A stretch of 32,975 nucleotides of DNA from Burkholderiales bacterium (lineage in GTDB: Bacteria; Pseudomonadota; Gammaproteobacteria; Burkholderiales; Eutrophovitaceae): contig DATMAN010000016.1 of NCBI GenBank assembly GCA_035560005.1, positions 1-32,975 of the forward strand, given 5' to 3'. A model generated the notes under the pieces. The model saw only the letters and a list, made by a program, of their open reading frames with translations. It was not told the origin of the DNA and made no database searches. Positions within the stretch are counted from its first letter, which is position 1; every line of letters begins with the position of its first letter. Position numbers and translations under genes: made by a program. Positions 1 to 7,849 of this stretch are shown one piece after another.

Positions 1-265
1 GCGAAGGACAGTAGCTGGGCCTACGGCCGAGCGCGCCAACGACGCAGACGGCTGCTTCTCGTCGCAACCCTTCGGGGCGGGGTCACCTGGGGCGCAGCGC
101 GTCGTTGCGGCTCGGGTCCTTGGCTCTGGCCAATGGTCTCGCTGCCCGCGCCTCGCGCTGCATCCCCAGGCAACCCCGCCGCGGCCGCCGGGGATTTTGA
201 GATAGGTTCTAGTGTCCTGGTGCCTCGGCGGTCGATTCGCATGTTCTTCAACCGGGTCCCCCTTT
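1..265. other. Left-edge stretch without a recognisable gene
   Basis: I see no convincing coding sequence here. A 76-codon open frame on the minus strand (21-251) is rich in Arg, Pro and Ala with no domain-like pattern and looks like a chance frame in GC-rich DNA. The stretch contains a short dyad around GCAGACGGCTGC (about 46-57) and looks like intergenic DNA, possibly a dispersed repeat, but one copy alone cannot establish that. Confidence 0.4.
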
Positions 266-691
266 CTACTCGCGGGCCGGTGCCCTGAGCCGCGCGGCGA
301 TCTCGTCGGGGTCGTGTTCGAAGATCGATTTGTACTGAAAGCCGCGCAGGCGCGCGTCCGCCTCACCGGGGCGCGGTTCGCGGAAAAGCGCGTCCTCGAA
401 CGCGCCGGTGCCGATGTAGCCGATCTCGCCCGAATCGAACCTCACCCGATACACGCGCTCCTCGCGCGGGAAGACGCGTCCGATCTCGATGGCCTCCACG
501 ACGAAGCGCGTCTTCGCACGCACCGGCATCCGGGTCCTGAGCGCCGCCTCCGCGTAGAAATCGACGCTCGTCTGGTCGACGGCCGGGCGCACCCAGAAAC
601 TGCCACCGACGCGATCGCCGGACCCCGCGCCTGCCGCGCCGAAGGCGAGCACGGCGCTGAGCACCGCCGCGATCAACGCTCGAGCCGGCAT
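266..691 (-). CDS. Putative secreted protein of unknown function
   Basis: The product is 141 residues when started at the ATG at 691. That start puts a good Sec signal peptide at the N-terminus (MPARALIAAV..., small residues before a likely cut near residue 20-25). An upstream in-frame ATG at 769 would bury the signal and overlap the divergent gene. The mature part is soluble, mixed alpha/beta, with a stretch (VYRVRFDSGEIGYIG) that resembles an SH3-like beta barrel strand pattern. I do not recognise the family. It diverges from the membrane protein starting at 732, so the two probably share a short promoter region. No strong Shine-Dalgarno sequence is visible. It is probably periplasmic or envelope-associated. 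Confidence 0.6.
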   Translation of the reverse strand: MPARALIAAVLSAVLAFGAAGAGSGDRVGGSFWVRPAVDQTSVDFYAEAALRTRMPVRAKTRFVVEAIEIGRVFPREERVYRVRFDSGEIGYIGTGAFEDALFREPRPGEADARLRGFQYKSIFEHDPDEIAARLRAPARE

Positions 692-731
692 GAATCTTGA
701 TCCCGCCGGCCGGCTCACGTATAAGCCGCCC

Positions 732-1319
732 ATGAAGCCGCCGGTCGTTCTGCTGCTGGTGCTCGGCATTATTCTCGGTCCGGTCTATTACGGCTACTGC
801 CTGCACCTGAGCGGTACAACCGCCCAGACCTACTCGCTCGTCGAACGGGCCGAGCGCTGGGTCACGCCGGATGGCGCCATTTTGCGTTTCCGGGGCGGCC
901 TGGGGTACAAGCCCCAGCCGATCGAACTCGCACCGCAGATGAACCAGGTGAAGTTGCGCCTTCAGTTCTCGCTCGACGCCGCAGCGGCGGCCGATGCGGT
1001 CCGGGGGCATTATCAGGCCTCGCTGCTCGAGCAGGATCACCCCGTGTTCGAGCGCGCGATCGACGTCGAAGTGCGCCCGGGCAGAACCTATTCGTACGAG
1101 ATCGGCCCCGTGGAGATCGCCTATGCGGCGCGCTATCTGTTCCTGTTGGAGGAAGTCGGAGCCCCCGCCGCCACGCCGGCGGTCACCCTCGTGCTGATCG
1201 AGAAGGTGGACAAGCCCAACAAGCCAGTGGTCTGGACCGGACTGGGCCTGCTCGTCATCGCTTTCATGATCCAGTTGCACGCCCTGTGGACCGCGCGGCG
1301 GCGACCCCACGAGCCGTAA
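732..1319 (+). CDS. Putative membrane-anchored protein of unknown function
   Basis: The product is 195 residues with a hydrophobic segment at each end. The N-terminal one follows MKPPVVLLLVLG and the C-terminal one (WTGLGLLVIAFMIQ) is followed by a positively charged tail (ARRRPHEP). The roughly 140 residues between them would form a domain on one side of the membrane, most likely periplasmic. I chose the ATG at 732 because the hydrophobic segment follows immediately. An in-frame ATG at 690 would overlap the divergent gene's start. No clear ribosome site is seen for either. No family is recognised. It may act with the secreted protein encoded divergently, but that is only inference from position. 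Confidence 0.6.
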   Translation: MKPPVVLLLVLGIILGPVYYGYCLHLSGTTAQTYSLVERAERWVTPDGAILRFRGGLGYKPQPIELAPQMNQVKLRLQFSLDAAAAADAVRGHYQASLLEQDHPVFERAIDVEVRPGRTYSYEIGPVEIAYAARYLFLLEEVGAPAATPAVTLVLIEKVDKPNKPVVWTGLGLLVIAFMIQLHALWTARRRPHEP

Positions 1320-1349
1320 GCTCGCCGCGCGCAAAGACGAGGATTCTGG

Positions 1350-2009
1350 ATGATCCAATCGCTGCTATCCCGGTTGCAAGGCCTGAGCGCGGCGGTCCTG
1401 TCCGACGTGATGGACAGCCTCGGCCTGCGCAACCAGGCGATGCGCCCCTTCGTGCGCCCGCTGGACGAAAGCCTGGTGCTGATCGGGCGCGCGAGAACCG
1501 GTCTTTACATGCCGGTCTATTCGGTGCGAGCGGGGGAAAACCCGTATGAAGTCGAAATGGCTCTCGTCGACGACCTGCAGCGCGCAGACGTCGCCGTGCT
1601 CGCCTGCAACGGGCCGACCGAGCGCATCGCGCCCTGGGGGGAGCTGCTGTCGACGGCCTGTGTGGCGCGCGGGGCAAGCGGTTGCGTGACCGACGGGCTG
1701 GTGCGCGACGTCAAGCAGATCCGCGCGATGCGCTTCCCCGTATTCCACGGCGGCATCGGCCCGCTCGACACCAAGGGGCGCGCCAGGATGGTCGAGCGCG
1801 ACGTGCCGGTCGAATGTGGCGGTGTGCTCGTGCGGCCGCACGACCTGGTGTTGGGCGATGTCGACGGCGTGGTGGTCATTCCGCGGGAGCGCGCCGAAGA
1901 AGTGATCCGGCTCGCCTCGGAGAAGGTGTCGGGCGAGAACAAGACCCGCGAAGCGTTGCTCAGGGGCGAGAAGCTGAGCGAGGTCTTTCGGCGCTACGGG
2001 ATTCTCTGA
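1350..2009 (+). CDS. RraA-like / HMG-type aldolase family protein
   Basis: This 219-residue protein has the fold signature of the RraA/MenG-like family, which includes 4-hydroxy-4-methyl-2-oxoglutarate (HMG)/CHA aldolases and oxaloacetate decarboxylases. The diagnostic motif G111-x3-D115-G-x2-R119-D120 is intact. In characterised HMG/CHA aldolases the Arg-Asp pair binds substrate and a divalent metal. The C-terminal DLVLGDVDGVVVIP segment is also typical. A Shine-Dalgarno-like ACGAGGA lies just upstream of the ATG. It begins a co-directional set with a SnoaL-like protein, a tartrate dehydrogenase-type enzyme and a PanE-type reductase, which favours a catabolic aldolase or decarboxylase over the RNase E inhibitor role of E. 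coli RraA. The exact substrate cannot be read from the sequence. Confidence 0.85.
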   Translation: MIQSLLSRLQGLSAAVLSDVMDSLGLRNQAMRPFVRPLDESLVLIGRARTGLYMPVYSVRAGENPYEVEMALVDDLQRADVAVLACNGPTERIAPWGELLSTACVARGASGCVTDGLVRDVKQIRAMRFPVFHGGIGPLDTKGRARMVERDVPVECGGVLVRPHDLVLGDVDGVVVIPRERAEEVIRLASEKVSGENKTREALLRGEKLSEVFRRYGIL

Positions 2010-2060
2010 GAAGCGGGCGGACCCGATGGTTCGCCCGGGACTTGAAGTTCAGCACACGAG

Positions 2061-2507
2061 ATGAAGGGCGAACCGATCCCGCAAGTGCTGCTCGACTATA
2101 TCGAGGGCCTCAAGACGCATGACGTCGCGCGCGTTGCCGGTACCGTCGCGCAAGATCTGCTGTTCATCGCGGCCACGCGCATCCTCGACAAGCCGCAGTT
2201 CCTGAGGATGCTCACCGCGCTCTACGCCGGATTTCCCGACTGGACCTATGACTACGACGAGATCGAAGACCGGGGTCAGGGCAATTACGCAATCAAGTGG
2301 CGGCAGGGCGGCACCCACCGGGGAACCTGGGCCATGCCGGGCATGGACCCGATTCCGGCCACCGGCCGCACGGTGCGCATCCCGCCGCACTACTTCTTTT
2401 ACCGCATCGCCGGCGAGCGCCTGACGATCATCTTCCCGGAACCCGTCCCCGGCGGTGCCCCCCGCGGCATCCTCGAGCAGATCGGCGTGGCGCTGCCGCC
2501 GCTGTGA
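2061..2507 (+). CDS. SnoaL/NTF2-like (ester cyclase-type) protein
   Basis: A 148-residue single-domain protein of the cone-shaped SnoaL-like/NTF2 superfamily. It opens with an amphipathic helix (LLDYIEGLKTHDVARVAG), then the family's typical aromatic stretch around LYAGFPDWTYDYDEI, a strand with an isolated basic/aromatic pattern (AIKWRQGGTHRG), and the region PATGRTVRIPPHYFFYR that matches the late beta-sheet of ester cyclases. Members range from polyketide cyclases to isomerases and hydrolases, so no reaction can be assigned. It lies 51 nt after the RraA-like gene and 64 nt before the dehydrogenase gene and is probably co-transcribed with them. Confidence 0.75.
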   Translation: MKGEPIPQVLLDYIEGLKTHDVARVAGTVAQDLLFIAATRILDKPQFLRMLTALYAGFPDWTYDYDEIEDRGQGNYAIKWRQGGTHRGTWAMPGMDPIPATGRTVRIPPHYFFYRIAGERLTIIFPEPVPGGAPRGILEQIGVALPPL

Positions 2508-2571
2508 GCCGGACTCGCCGCCGGCTTGGGTAGAATGCGGGCGCCCCTCAAAGGAGCGCACGCCCGGCACC

Positions 2572-3630
2572 ATGAATCGATATCGAATCGCGGTCATTCC
2601 CGGCGACGGCATCGGCAGGGAAGTCGTGCCGGAAGGCGTGCGCGTCCTGGACGCCGCGGCGCGCCGTTTCGGAATCGCACTCGCCTTCGATCATTTCGAC
2701 TGGAGTTGCGACAACTATGACCGGCACGGCTGGTGGATGCCGCCCGACTGGAGGGACAGGATCGGCAGCCACGACTGCATCTTCTTCGGCGCCACGGGAT
2801 GGCCGGCCAAGGTTCCCGATCACGTCTCGCTGTGGGATTCGCTGATCAAGTTGCGCCGCGGCTTCGACCAGTACGTCAACCTGCGCCCGGTGCGGCTGCT
2901 GCCCGGCATCCCCTGTCCGCTCGCCGGGCGCAAGCCGGGCGACATCGACTATTGCGTGGTGCGCGAGAACACCGAAGGAGAGTATTGCGCCGTAGGCGGG
3001 CGGCTGTTCGAAGGCAGCGAACGCGAAATGGCGGTGCAGCAATCGATCTTCACGCGCAAAGGCGTGGACCGGATCATGAAGTACGCCTTCGAGCTGGCGG
3101 CGCGGCGTCCGAAAAAGCACCTGACTTCCGCTACCAAGTCCAACGGCATCTCGATCACGATGCCTTACTGGGACGAGCGCTTCGCGCTCATGGCCAAGCA
3201 GTATCCCGCCGTCACGGCGGACCAGTACCACATCGACGGATTGACCATCCAGCTGGTGCTCAATCCGCAGCGCTTCGACGTGATCGTGGCCTCCAACCTG
3301 TTCGGCGACATCCTCTCCGATCTCGGGCCGGCCACGGCCGGCACCATCGGCGTCGCGCCTTCCGGCAACATCAATCCGGAGCGCGCCTTTCCCTCGCTGT
3401 TCGAGCCGGTGCATGGGTCGGCCCCCGACATCTACGGCCGCAAGATCGCCAATCCGATCGGGCAGATCTGGTCGGGCGCCATGATGCTGGAGCACCTGGG
3501 GCACGCCGACGCCGCCGCGGCAATCCTGCGCGCAATCGAACAGTGCCTGGCCGACGGGCCGCGCACGCCCGACATCGGGGGCAAGGCCGGCACCGAGGAC
3601 CTGGGCAAGGCGATCGCCGCCGCGATTTGA
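2572..3630 (+). CDS. Tartrate dehydrogenase/decarboxylase-type NAD-dependent beta-decarboxylating dehydrogenase
   Basis: This 352-residue protein belongs to the isocitrate/isopropylmalate dehydrogenase family. The N-terminal IPGDGIGREVVPEG, the central VVRENTEGEY, the metal/substrate segment SNLFGDILSDLGP and the cofactor segment FEPVHGSAPDI are all present. The overall pattern (LTSATKSNG, MPYWDE, IGVAPSGNINPER, NPIGQIWSGAMMLEHLG) matches tartrate dehydrogenase (D-malate dehydrogenase type) better than LeuB or Icd. It would oxidise and decarboxylate a 2-hydroxy dicarboxylate using NAD+ with Mn2+ or Mg2+. I chose the ATG at 2572 because homology begins there. An AAGGAG sits 15 nt upstream, which is a long spacing. 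No LeuC/LeuD genes are nearby, which argues against a leucine role. Confidence 0.9.
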   Translation: MNRYRIAVIPGDGIGREVVPEGVRVLDAAARRFGIALAFDHFDWSCDNYDRHGWWMPPDWRDRIGSHDCIFFGATGWPAKVPDHVSLWDSLIKLRRGFDQYVNLRPVRLLPGIPCPLAGRKPGDIDYCVVRENTEGEYCAVGGRLFEGSEREMAVQQSIFTRKGVDRIMKYAFELAARRPKKHLTSATKSNGISITMPYWDERFALMAKQYPAVTADQYHIDGLTIQLVLNPQRFDVIVASNLFGDILSDLGPATAGTIGVAPSGNINPERAFPSLFEPVHGSAPDIYGRKIANPIGQIWSGAMMLEHLGHADAAAAILRAIEQCLADGPRTPDIGGKAGTEDLGKAIAAAI

Positions 3631-3640
3631 AGCGCCACGC

Positions 3641-4570
3641 ATGAAGATCGCCATCGTCGGTTGCGGGGCAATGGGCAGCGTCTACGCCGGCCTGCTGGCC
3701 GCCGGCGGCCACGAAGTGTGGGCGATCGACCGCTGGAAGGAGCACATCGAAGCGATCCGCGCCAACGGCCTGCGCGTGCAAGGCGCCTCGGGAGACCGCA
3801 CGGTCCGTCTGCGGGCGACAACCGACCCCGCTGAAGCCGGGCCGTGCGAACTGCTCATCATCGCCACCAAGGCCATGCATGTGGAGCAAGCCGCACGCTC
3901 GGCCGGACCATTGCTCGGCCCCCGCACGGTCGTGCTCTCGATCCAGAACGGACTGGGCGGCCCGGACGCGGCGGCCAAGGTCCTCGGCCGGGAACGTGTC
4001 GTCGTCGGCGTGGTGGGCGGTTTCGGGGCTTCGATCATGGCGCCCGGCCATGCCCACCACAACGGCTGGGAGCTGGTCCGGCTCGGCGAATTCGATGGCC
4101 CGGTCAGCCCTCGCCTGGAACAAATCGCCGAAGTCTGGCGCTCCGGCGGATTTCGCGTGAAGTGTTTCGACGACATCGATCAGCTCGTGTGGGAAAAGCT
4201 GATCTGCAACGTCTGCTACTCGGGCGTTTGCACAGTGCTCGAGCGCAGGATCATCGAGGTGATCGAAGACCCCGACGCCTGGCACACGGCTTCGGCCTGC
4301 GCCCGCGAAGCCTACGCAGTAGCCCGGGCGCGCGGGGTAAAACTCGACATCGACGATCCGGTCGAGTACGTGCGCGCCTTCGGGCTGAAGATTCCGCAGG
4401 CGCGCCCCTCGATGCTGCTCGACCACCTGGCCGGCCGGATGTCGGAGATCGATGCCATCAACGGGGCGATCCCTCCCGCGGCCGAGGCGGTCGGGCTGGC
4501 CGCCCCCTGGAACTCCGCGATCAGTGCGCTGGTGCGGGCCAGGGAGCGCGGGATGGGCGTGCGTCAATAG
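3641..4570 (+). CDS. ApbA/PanE-type 2-dehydropantoate 2-reductase family oxidoreductase
   Basis: A 309-residue NADPH-dependent reductase. The Rossmann motif G7-x-G9-x2-G12 is at the N-terminus, the strand IIATKAMH and the segment SIQNGLG are typical of the family, and the catalytic pair appears as K186 (in VWEKLICN) and E269 (in MSEIDAINGAI), matching Lys176 and Glu256 of E. coli PanE. The gene starts 10 nt after the dehydrogenase stop, so the two are almost certainly one transcript. A housekeeping ketopantoate reductase need not be here. The context suggests reduction or oxidation of a 2-oxo or 2-hydroxy acid intermediate in the same pathway, which is inference. Confidence 0.85.
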   Translation: MKIAIVGCGAMGSVYAGLLAAGGHEVWAIDRWKEHIEAIRANGLRVQGASGDRTVRLRATTDPAEAGPCELLIIATKAMHVEQAARSAGPLLGPRTVVLSIQNGLGGPDAAAKVLGRERVVVGVVGGFGASIMAPGHAHHNGWELVRLGEFDGPVSPRLEQIAEVWRSGGFRVKCFDDIDQLVWEKLICNVCYSGVCTVLERRIIEVIEDPDAWHTASACAREAYAVARARGVKLDIDDPVEYVRAFGLKIPQARPSMLLDHLAGRMSEIDAINGAIPPAAEAVGLAAPWNSAISALVRARERGMGVRQ

Positions 4571-5015
4571 CCCCGTGCCGCAGTGCCGCAAGATCCTGCG
4601 TTGCAACAATCCAGGACCGCGTTCGCGTCTGCGACGAGCGGACACCTCTGACTACGGACGCGCCAGCCTCAGCCCCCATACCATTGCACGGGAGCACACA
4701 CAAGAGGATCGCTTCCTGTAAGCGCAGCGAATCCTGCCTTGACACTGGTTCACCCATGTAATTAGCATGGCTGAAGCCGGAAGTATCCGGCCCACGCCTA
4801 ACAACACGTTGGTCACATCGGGGGGAGGAACAGGGTTCTAAATCGGATTCGCGCCAAGTCTTTTCCTAGACACACTCCCGCTGTGCTGAGCACCTCTCTT
4901 GAAAGTTCATGGCACGCGCTGGCGCTGACACGATAACCGAACTTCCAGACGTCCCGCCGGGTTTGGCCGCCGGTTGCAGGCGCATTTGAAGTATCACCAA
5001 AGTGAGGAGGAGGAG
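4571..5015 (+). other. Long intergenic leader upstream of the PQQ dehydrogenase gene
   Basis: No gene is evident in these 445 nt. The stretch is less GC-rich than its neighbours. It holds a sigma70-like promoter candidate (4739-4768), a perfect 6-bp hairpin (4776-4781 with 4786-4791, loop AGTA), and a strong purine-rich ribosome site (repeated GAGGAG at about 5004-5015) directly abutting the ATG at 5016. If the promoter is right, the transcript has a 5' leader of about 240 nt, long enough for regulation. Confidence 0.5.
4739..4768 (+). promoter_or_regulatory. Candidate sigma70 promoter for the PQQ dehydrogenase operon
   Basis: A consensus -35 box TTGACA lies at 4739-4744. After an 18-nt spacer, TAGCAT at 4763-4768 matches four of six positions of the -10 consensus. 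It stands out in GC-rich DNA and has the right orientation for the dehydrogenase gene about 250 nt downstream. No transcript data support it. Confidence 0.4.
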
Positions 5016-6767
5016 ATGAAATTGTCACTGAGGCAATGCGTGCCCCTCGCGCTACCGCTCGCAATGGCGGTGGCGTGGGCACCGGGCGTGCAGGCGGGGA
5101 CCACGGCCGCCGAGATCCGCAACTGCGCGCCCGAGGACTGGTGTTCCTACCATCGCGAGATCGATAAAGCGTGGAGGCACTCACCGCTGACGCAGATCAA
5201 CAGGAACAACGTCAGCAGGCTGCGTCCGGTGTGGATCCATCAGCCCGGAAACGTGCGCATGGGGATGCACAGCACGCCGCTGGCGGTCGATGGCAACGTG
5301 TACGTGGCGGTCAACCCATCGTCGGTCATCAAGCTCAACGGAAAGACCGGCGAGCGCATCTGGCGCTGGGATCCGAAGTTGAACGAGGCGGTGGTTGCGC
5401 GCTCGTTCTTCGCCCACACGCGCGGGCTGGCGGTCGGCGACGGCCGCGTGTACATGGGCACGGCGGACGGACGTCTGGTCGCGCTGGACGACAAGGACGG
5501 CAGCGTGATCTGGGAAAACCAGATCATCGACTCCGCCAAGGACACGGTCGGATTCAGCGGCGCCGCCACTTTTGTGAGTTCCGACCTGCTGGTCATCGGT
5601 CAGAACGGCGGCGAATACCCGATCGAAGGCAAGATCTTCGGCATCGATCCCAAGAACGGTGAGATCAAGTGGACGTTCTACACCACCGGACGCGGGGACG
5701 AGCGTGCGCTGAGGACTTGGCGCGGCGATTCGTGGCAGTACGGCGGCGGCGGATCGTGGCAGCCCGGCACCGTGGACTTCGCCAACAACCAGATCATCTT
5801 CGGCACGGGCAACCCGAACCCGGACTACGACTACTGCGGCGACCAGTGCCGTGATCCGAACGCCGATGGCTGGCGCTCGGGAGACGGCCTCTATACCTCG
5901 TCGACGGTAGCGCTGGATCTGAACACCGGCAAGCTGAACTGGTACTTCCAGCACGCCCACGCCGACCCGTACGACTACGACGCCGCACCCGGCGAGAACG
6001 TCGTTCTGGGCGACAAGATCTTCACCCCGGGCAAGAACGGGTTCTACCACGTGTTCGACGCCAAGTCCGGCAGAGTCCTGAACGTCTATCCGGGCATGAA
6101 GAGCTACAACTGGACGACGGGCTATGACATCGCCAAGGGCGAGTGGCAGAACATGCTGTGGCCCAAGCCCGGCGAGAAGACGCTGGTTTGCCCCGCGATC
6201 GACGGCGGACACAGCTGGAACGCGGGTAGCTACAGCCCGCGCACCAAGCTGCACTACCGTGTGGCGCAGGAGTGGTGCATGCACTTGACCGTGCAGCCGA
6301 AGGAAGGCGGGACCAACATTTCGGCCGGTGCCGAAACGCGGGTGCTGACCCCCTTCGTTCAGGCGTTCATGAGCGCCGAGTGGATCGGAACCGACCCGCC
6401 GGGCGACAAGAACCATGGCCGCCTGGTCGCGCGCGATCCGGTCACGGGCAAGATCGCCTGGGAAAAGCGGTATGACCTGATCCCGCATTCCACGTTGCTG
6501 ACCACCGGCAGCGACCTGCTGTTCCTCGGCACCGCGGACGGCTACATCGAGGCGCTGGATGCCAGGAACGGACAGTTGCTGTGGCGCTTCAACGTCGGCT
6601 CCGGCGTGCACGGCGGCATCATTTCCTATGCCGTCGACGGCAAGCAGTACATCGCCGCCGCCACCGGTCACGGCACGTACGTCGGCCGCGCCGTGCAGTC
6701 GCTGAACAAGGACAAGATCGGCGACATGCAGGAAAGCATGGCAGTGGTGGTATTCGCTCTCCCGTAG
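5016..6767 (+). CDS. PQQ-dependent alcohol dehydrogenase (quinoprotein) with lanthanide-type signature
   Basis: This 583-residue periplasmic enzyme has a signal peptide (about residues 1-27, ending GVQA) followed by an eight-bladed propeller with repeated tryptophan-docking motifs (for example KNGEIKW, LNTGKLNW, RNGQLLW). It would oxidise an alcohol or aldehyde using PQQ and pass electrons to a cytochrome c. It lacks a C-terminal haem domain, so it is the methanol/ethanol dehydrogenase type. The catalytic Asp appears as D320 and the residue two along is D322 (DPYDYDA). An Asp here marks lanthanide-dependent XoxF- and PedH-type enzymes, while calcium enzymes usually have a smaller residue. Unusually, the place of the vicinal Cys-Cys disulfide that covers PQQ is F131-F132 (in ARSFFAHTRG). 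The start is set by the signal peptide and the strong GAGGAG site. The cytochrome gene follows. Confidence 0.9.
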   Translation: MKLSLRQCVPLALPLAMAVAWAPGVQAGTTAAEIRNCAPEDWCSYHREIDKAWRHSPLTQINRNNVSRLRPVWIHQPGNVRMGMHSTPLAVDGNVYVAVNPSSVIKLNGKTGERIWRWDPKLNEAVVARSFFAHTRGLAVGDGRVYMGTADGRLVALDDKDGSVIWENQIIDSAKDTVGFSGAATFVSSDLLVIGQNGGEYPIEGKIFGIDPKNGEIKWTFYTTGRGDERALRTWRGDSWQYGGGGSWQPGTVDFANNQIIFGTGNPNPDYDYCGDQCRDPNADGWRSGDGLYTSSTVALDLNTGKLNWYFQHAHADPYDYDAAPGENVVLGDKIFTPGKNGFYHVFDAKSGRVLNVYPGMKSYNWTTGYDIAKGEWQNMLWPKPGEKTLVCPAIDGGHSWNAGSYSPRTKLHYRVAQEWCMHLTVQPKEGGTNISAGAETRVLTPFVQAFMSAEWIGTDPPGDKNHGRLVARDPVTGKIAWEKRYDLIPHSTLLTTGSDLLFLGTADGYIEALDARNGQLLWRFNVGSGVHGGIISYAVDGKQYIAAATGHGTYVGRAVQSLNKDKIGDMQESMAVVVFALP

Positions 6768-6783
6768 TAGCGTTGGACTGTTG

Positions 6784-6822
6784 GCCGGGGTGGAGACGGG
6801 GTTCTCCCCTCCCCGCCCCGGC
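6784..6822 (+). repeat. GC-rich hairpin between dehydrogenase and cytochrome genes
   Basis: GCCGGGG at 6784-6790 pairs with CCCCGGC at 6816-6822, and GGGG at 6798-6801 pairs with CCCC at 6806-6809 around a TTCT loop. There is no T-run, so it is not a classical terminator. It could limit read-through or protect the 3' end of the dehydrogenase message, as often seen between a highly expressed gene and its partner. A second dyad (6877-6900, one mismatch, TTGG loop) lies nearer the cytochrome start. Confidence 0.5.
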
Positions 6823-6932
6823 GGTTTCACCCCGCCGCAGCGGTCTGCGCCCGGAATTGTGATACCGTGTCCGCCCTGGACGCGGGTTGGCCCGGGTCCA
6901 GACACGCTAAATCGACATTTTCTGGAGCAAAA

Positions 6933-7388
6933 ATGAGACTTGAAGTGCGGTCAACGGGATTCCTTGCTGCAGCCATCGCGACAATCGGCATCGGTTGCGC
7001 GGCGCCGGCTACGGCCGCGGAGCCCGGCAAGCCCGAAGCTACGATCGTCGCCGCCGATACGGCCGACGCACAGAAGCCCGCCCCCAAGATACCTTCCGGC
7101 AATCCGCTGTCCGGGGATCAGGAAGCCATCGAACTGGGGACCAAACTCTACTTCACCTGGTGCGTGCAGTGCCATGGGCACAAGGCCAATGGCGAGTCGC
7201 GTTTCGGCAAGTACGCCGGAGACCTGACAAGATTCTGGCGCGGCTACAAGGAGTTCGTGCAGATCGTGAAGAACGGACGGGTGGACAAGATGATGCCGCC
7301 GTGGAAGGATGTGCTGGACGACGAGAACATCGCCCGGATCGGCGCCTTCCTGGAGACCAAGGCGGAGGAGGGAGCAAACTGGCAATGA
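6933..7388 (+). CDS. Periplasmic class I cytochrome c, probable electron acceptor of the PQQ dehydrogenase
   Basis: A 151-residue exported protein with a single haem-binding CVQCH motif at C77-C80-H81. Either M120 or M121 (in DKMMPPWKD) is the likely sixth haem ligand, which is the usual arrangement in small c-type cytochromes partnering PQQ dehydrogenases. A signal peptide covers about residues 1-29 (ends TAAE), followed by an Ala/Pro-rich linker of about 30 residues before the haem domain. The ATG at 6933 is chosen because it precedes the signal peptide and has CTGGAG a few bases upstream. It lies 165 nt after the dehydrogenase gene in the same direction and overlaps the next gene by 4 nt (ATGA), so it is very probably part of this respiratory module. 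Confidence 0.9.
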   Translation: MRLEVRSTGFLAAAIATIGIGCAAPATAAEPGKPEATIVAADTADAQKPAPKIPSGNPLSGDQEAIELGTKLYFTWCVQCHGHKANGESRFGKYAGDLTRFWRGYKEFVQIVKNGRVDKMMPPWKDVLDDENIARIGAFLETKAEEGANWQ

Positions 7389-7801
7389 ATTCGACAAGAA
7401 CCGTTGTAACGCTGCTCGCAGTCCTGACCGGACTGCTGGGGCCGTCCACGCTGCAGGCTGACGAGACCTTCAGGACATTGAAAGAGAACATTTTCGTGTG
7501 CATCTCGCCCCAGGCCTACGACGATGCGATGACCCGGGTGCAGGGGCTCAACGGTAACGAGCTGGAAGGCGTCAAGAGGGACCTCGGGGAGAAGAAGCAG
7601 TGCATGTTCGTGGATGCCGAGCTGGCCGACAGCATCATGGCGCCCTTCGCCGTGGTGATGGACCGCAACGGCACCAAGGTTCAGGTGCAGTTCGTCGTCA
7701 CTCTGCGCAAGCGCGTGGAGTTTCTCCACCGGCTGATCAATCGCTACGTACTGGTCGGCTGGACCGAGGAGTCGAACCTGACGCCGAAGAAGATCCTCTA
7801 G
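7385..7801 (+). CDS. Unknown small secreted protein in the PQQ dehydrogenase operon
   Basis: The product is 138 residues with a clear signal peptide (cut probably after A25 in LQADE). Its ATG overlaps the cytochrome's TGA (ATGA), implying translational coupling. The mature part has exactly two cysteines, C39 and C73, that could form a disulfide in the periplasm, a strand pair around MDRNGTKVQVQFVVTL, and a basic C-terminus (NLTPKKIL). It does not resemble XoxJ, which is larger and belongs to the solute-binding fold, nor PqqA-E. I do not recognise the family. Context suggests a role in dehydrogenase maturation, electron transfer or substrate handling, but nothing in the sequence proves this. 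Confidence 0.7.
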   Translation: MNSTRTVVTLLAVLTGLLGPSTLQADETFRTLKENIFVCISPQAYDDAMTRVQGLNGNELEGVKRDLGEKKQCMFVDAELADSIMAPFAVVMDRNGTKVQVQFVVTLRKRVEFLHRLINRYVLVGWTEESNLTPKKIL

Positions 7802-7849
7802 AAGCACCTCATCCCCCTCTGCACCAGAGCCCAAAGGGGAATGCCGCTT

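Noticed and set aside
21..251. 76-codon open frame on the minus strand at the left edge
   Set aside because: Low-complexity Arg/Pro/Ala composition, no domain pattern and no ribosome site; likely chance in GC-rich DNA.
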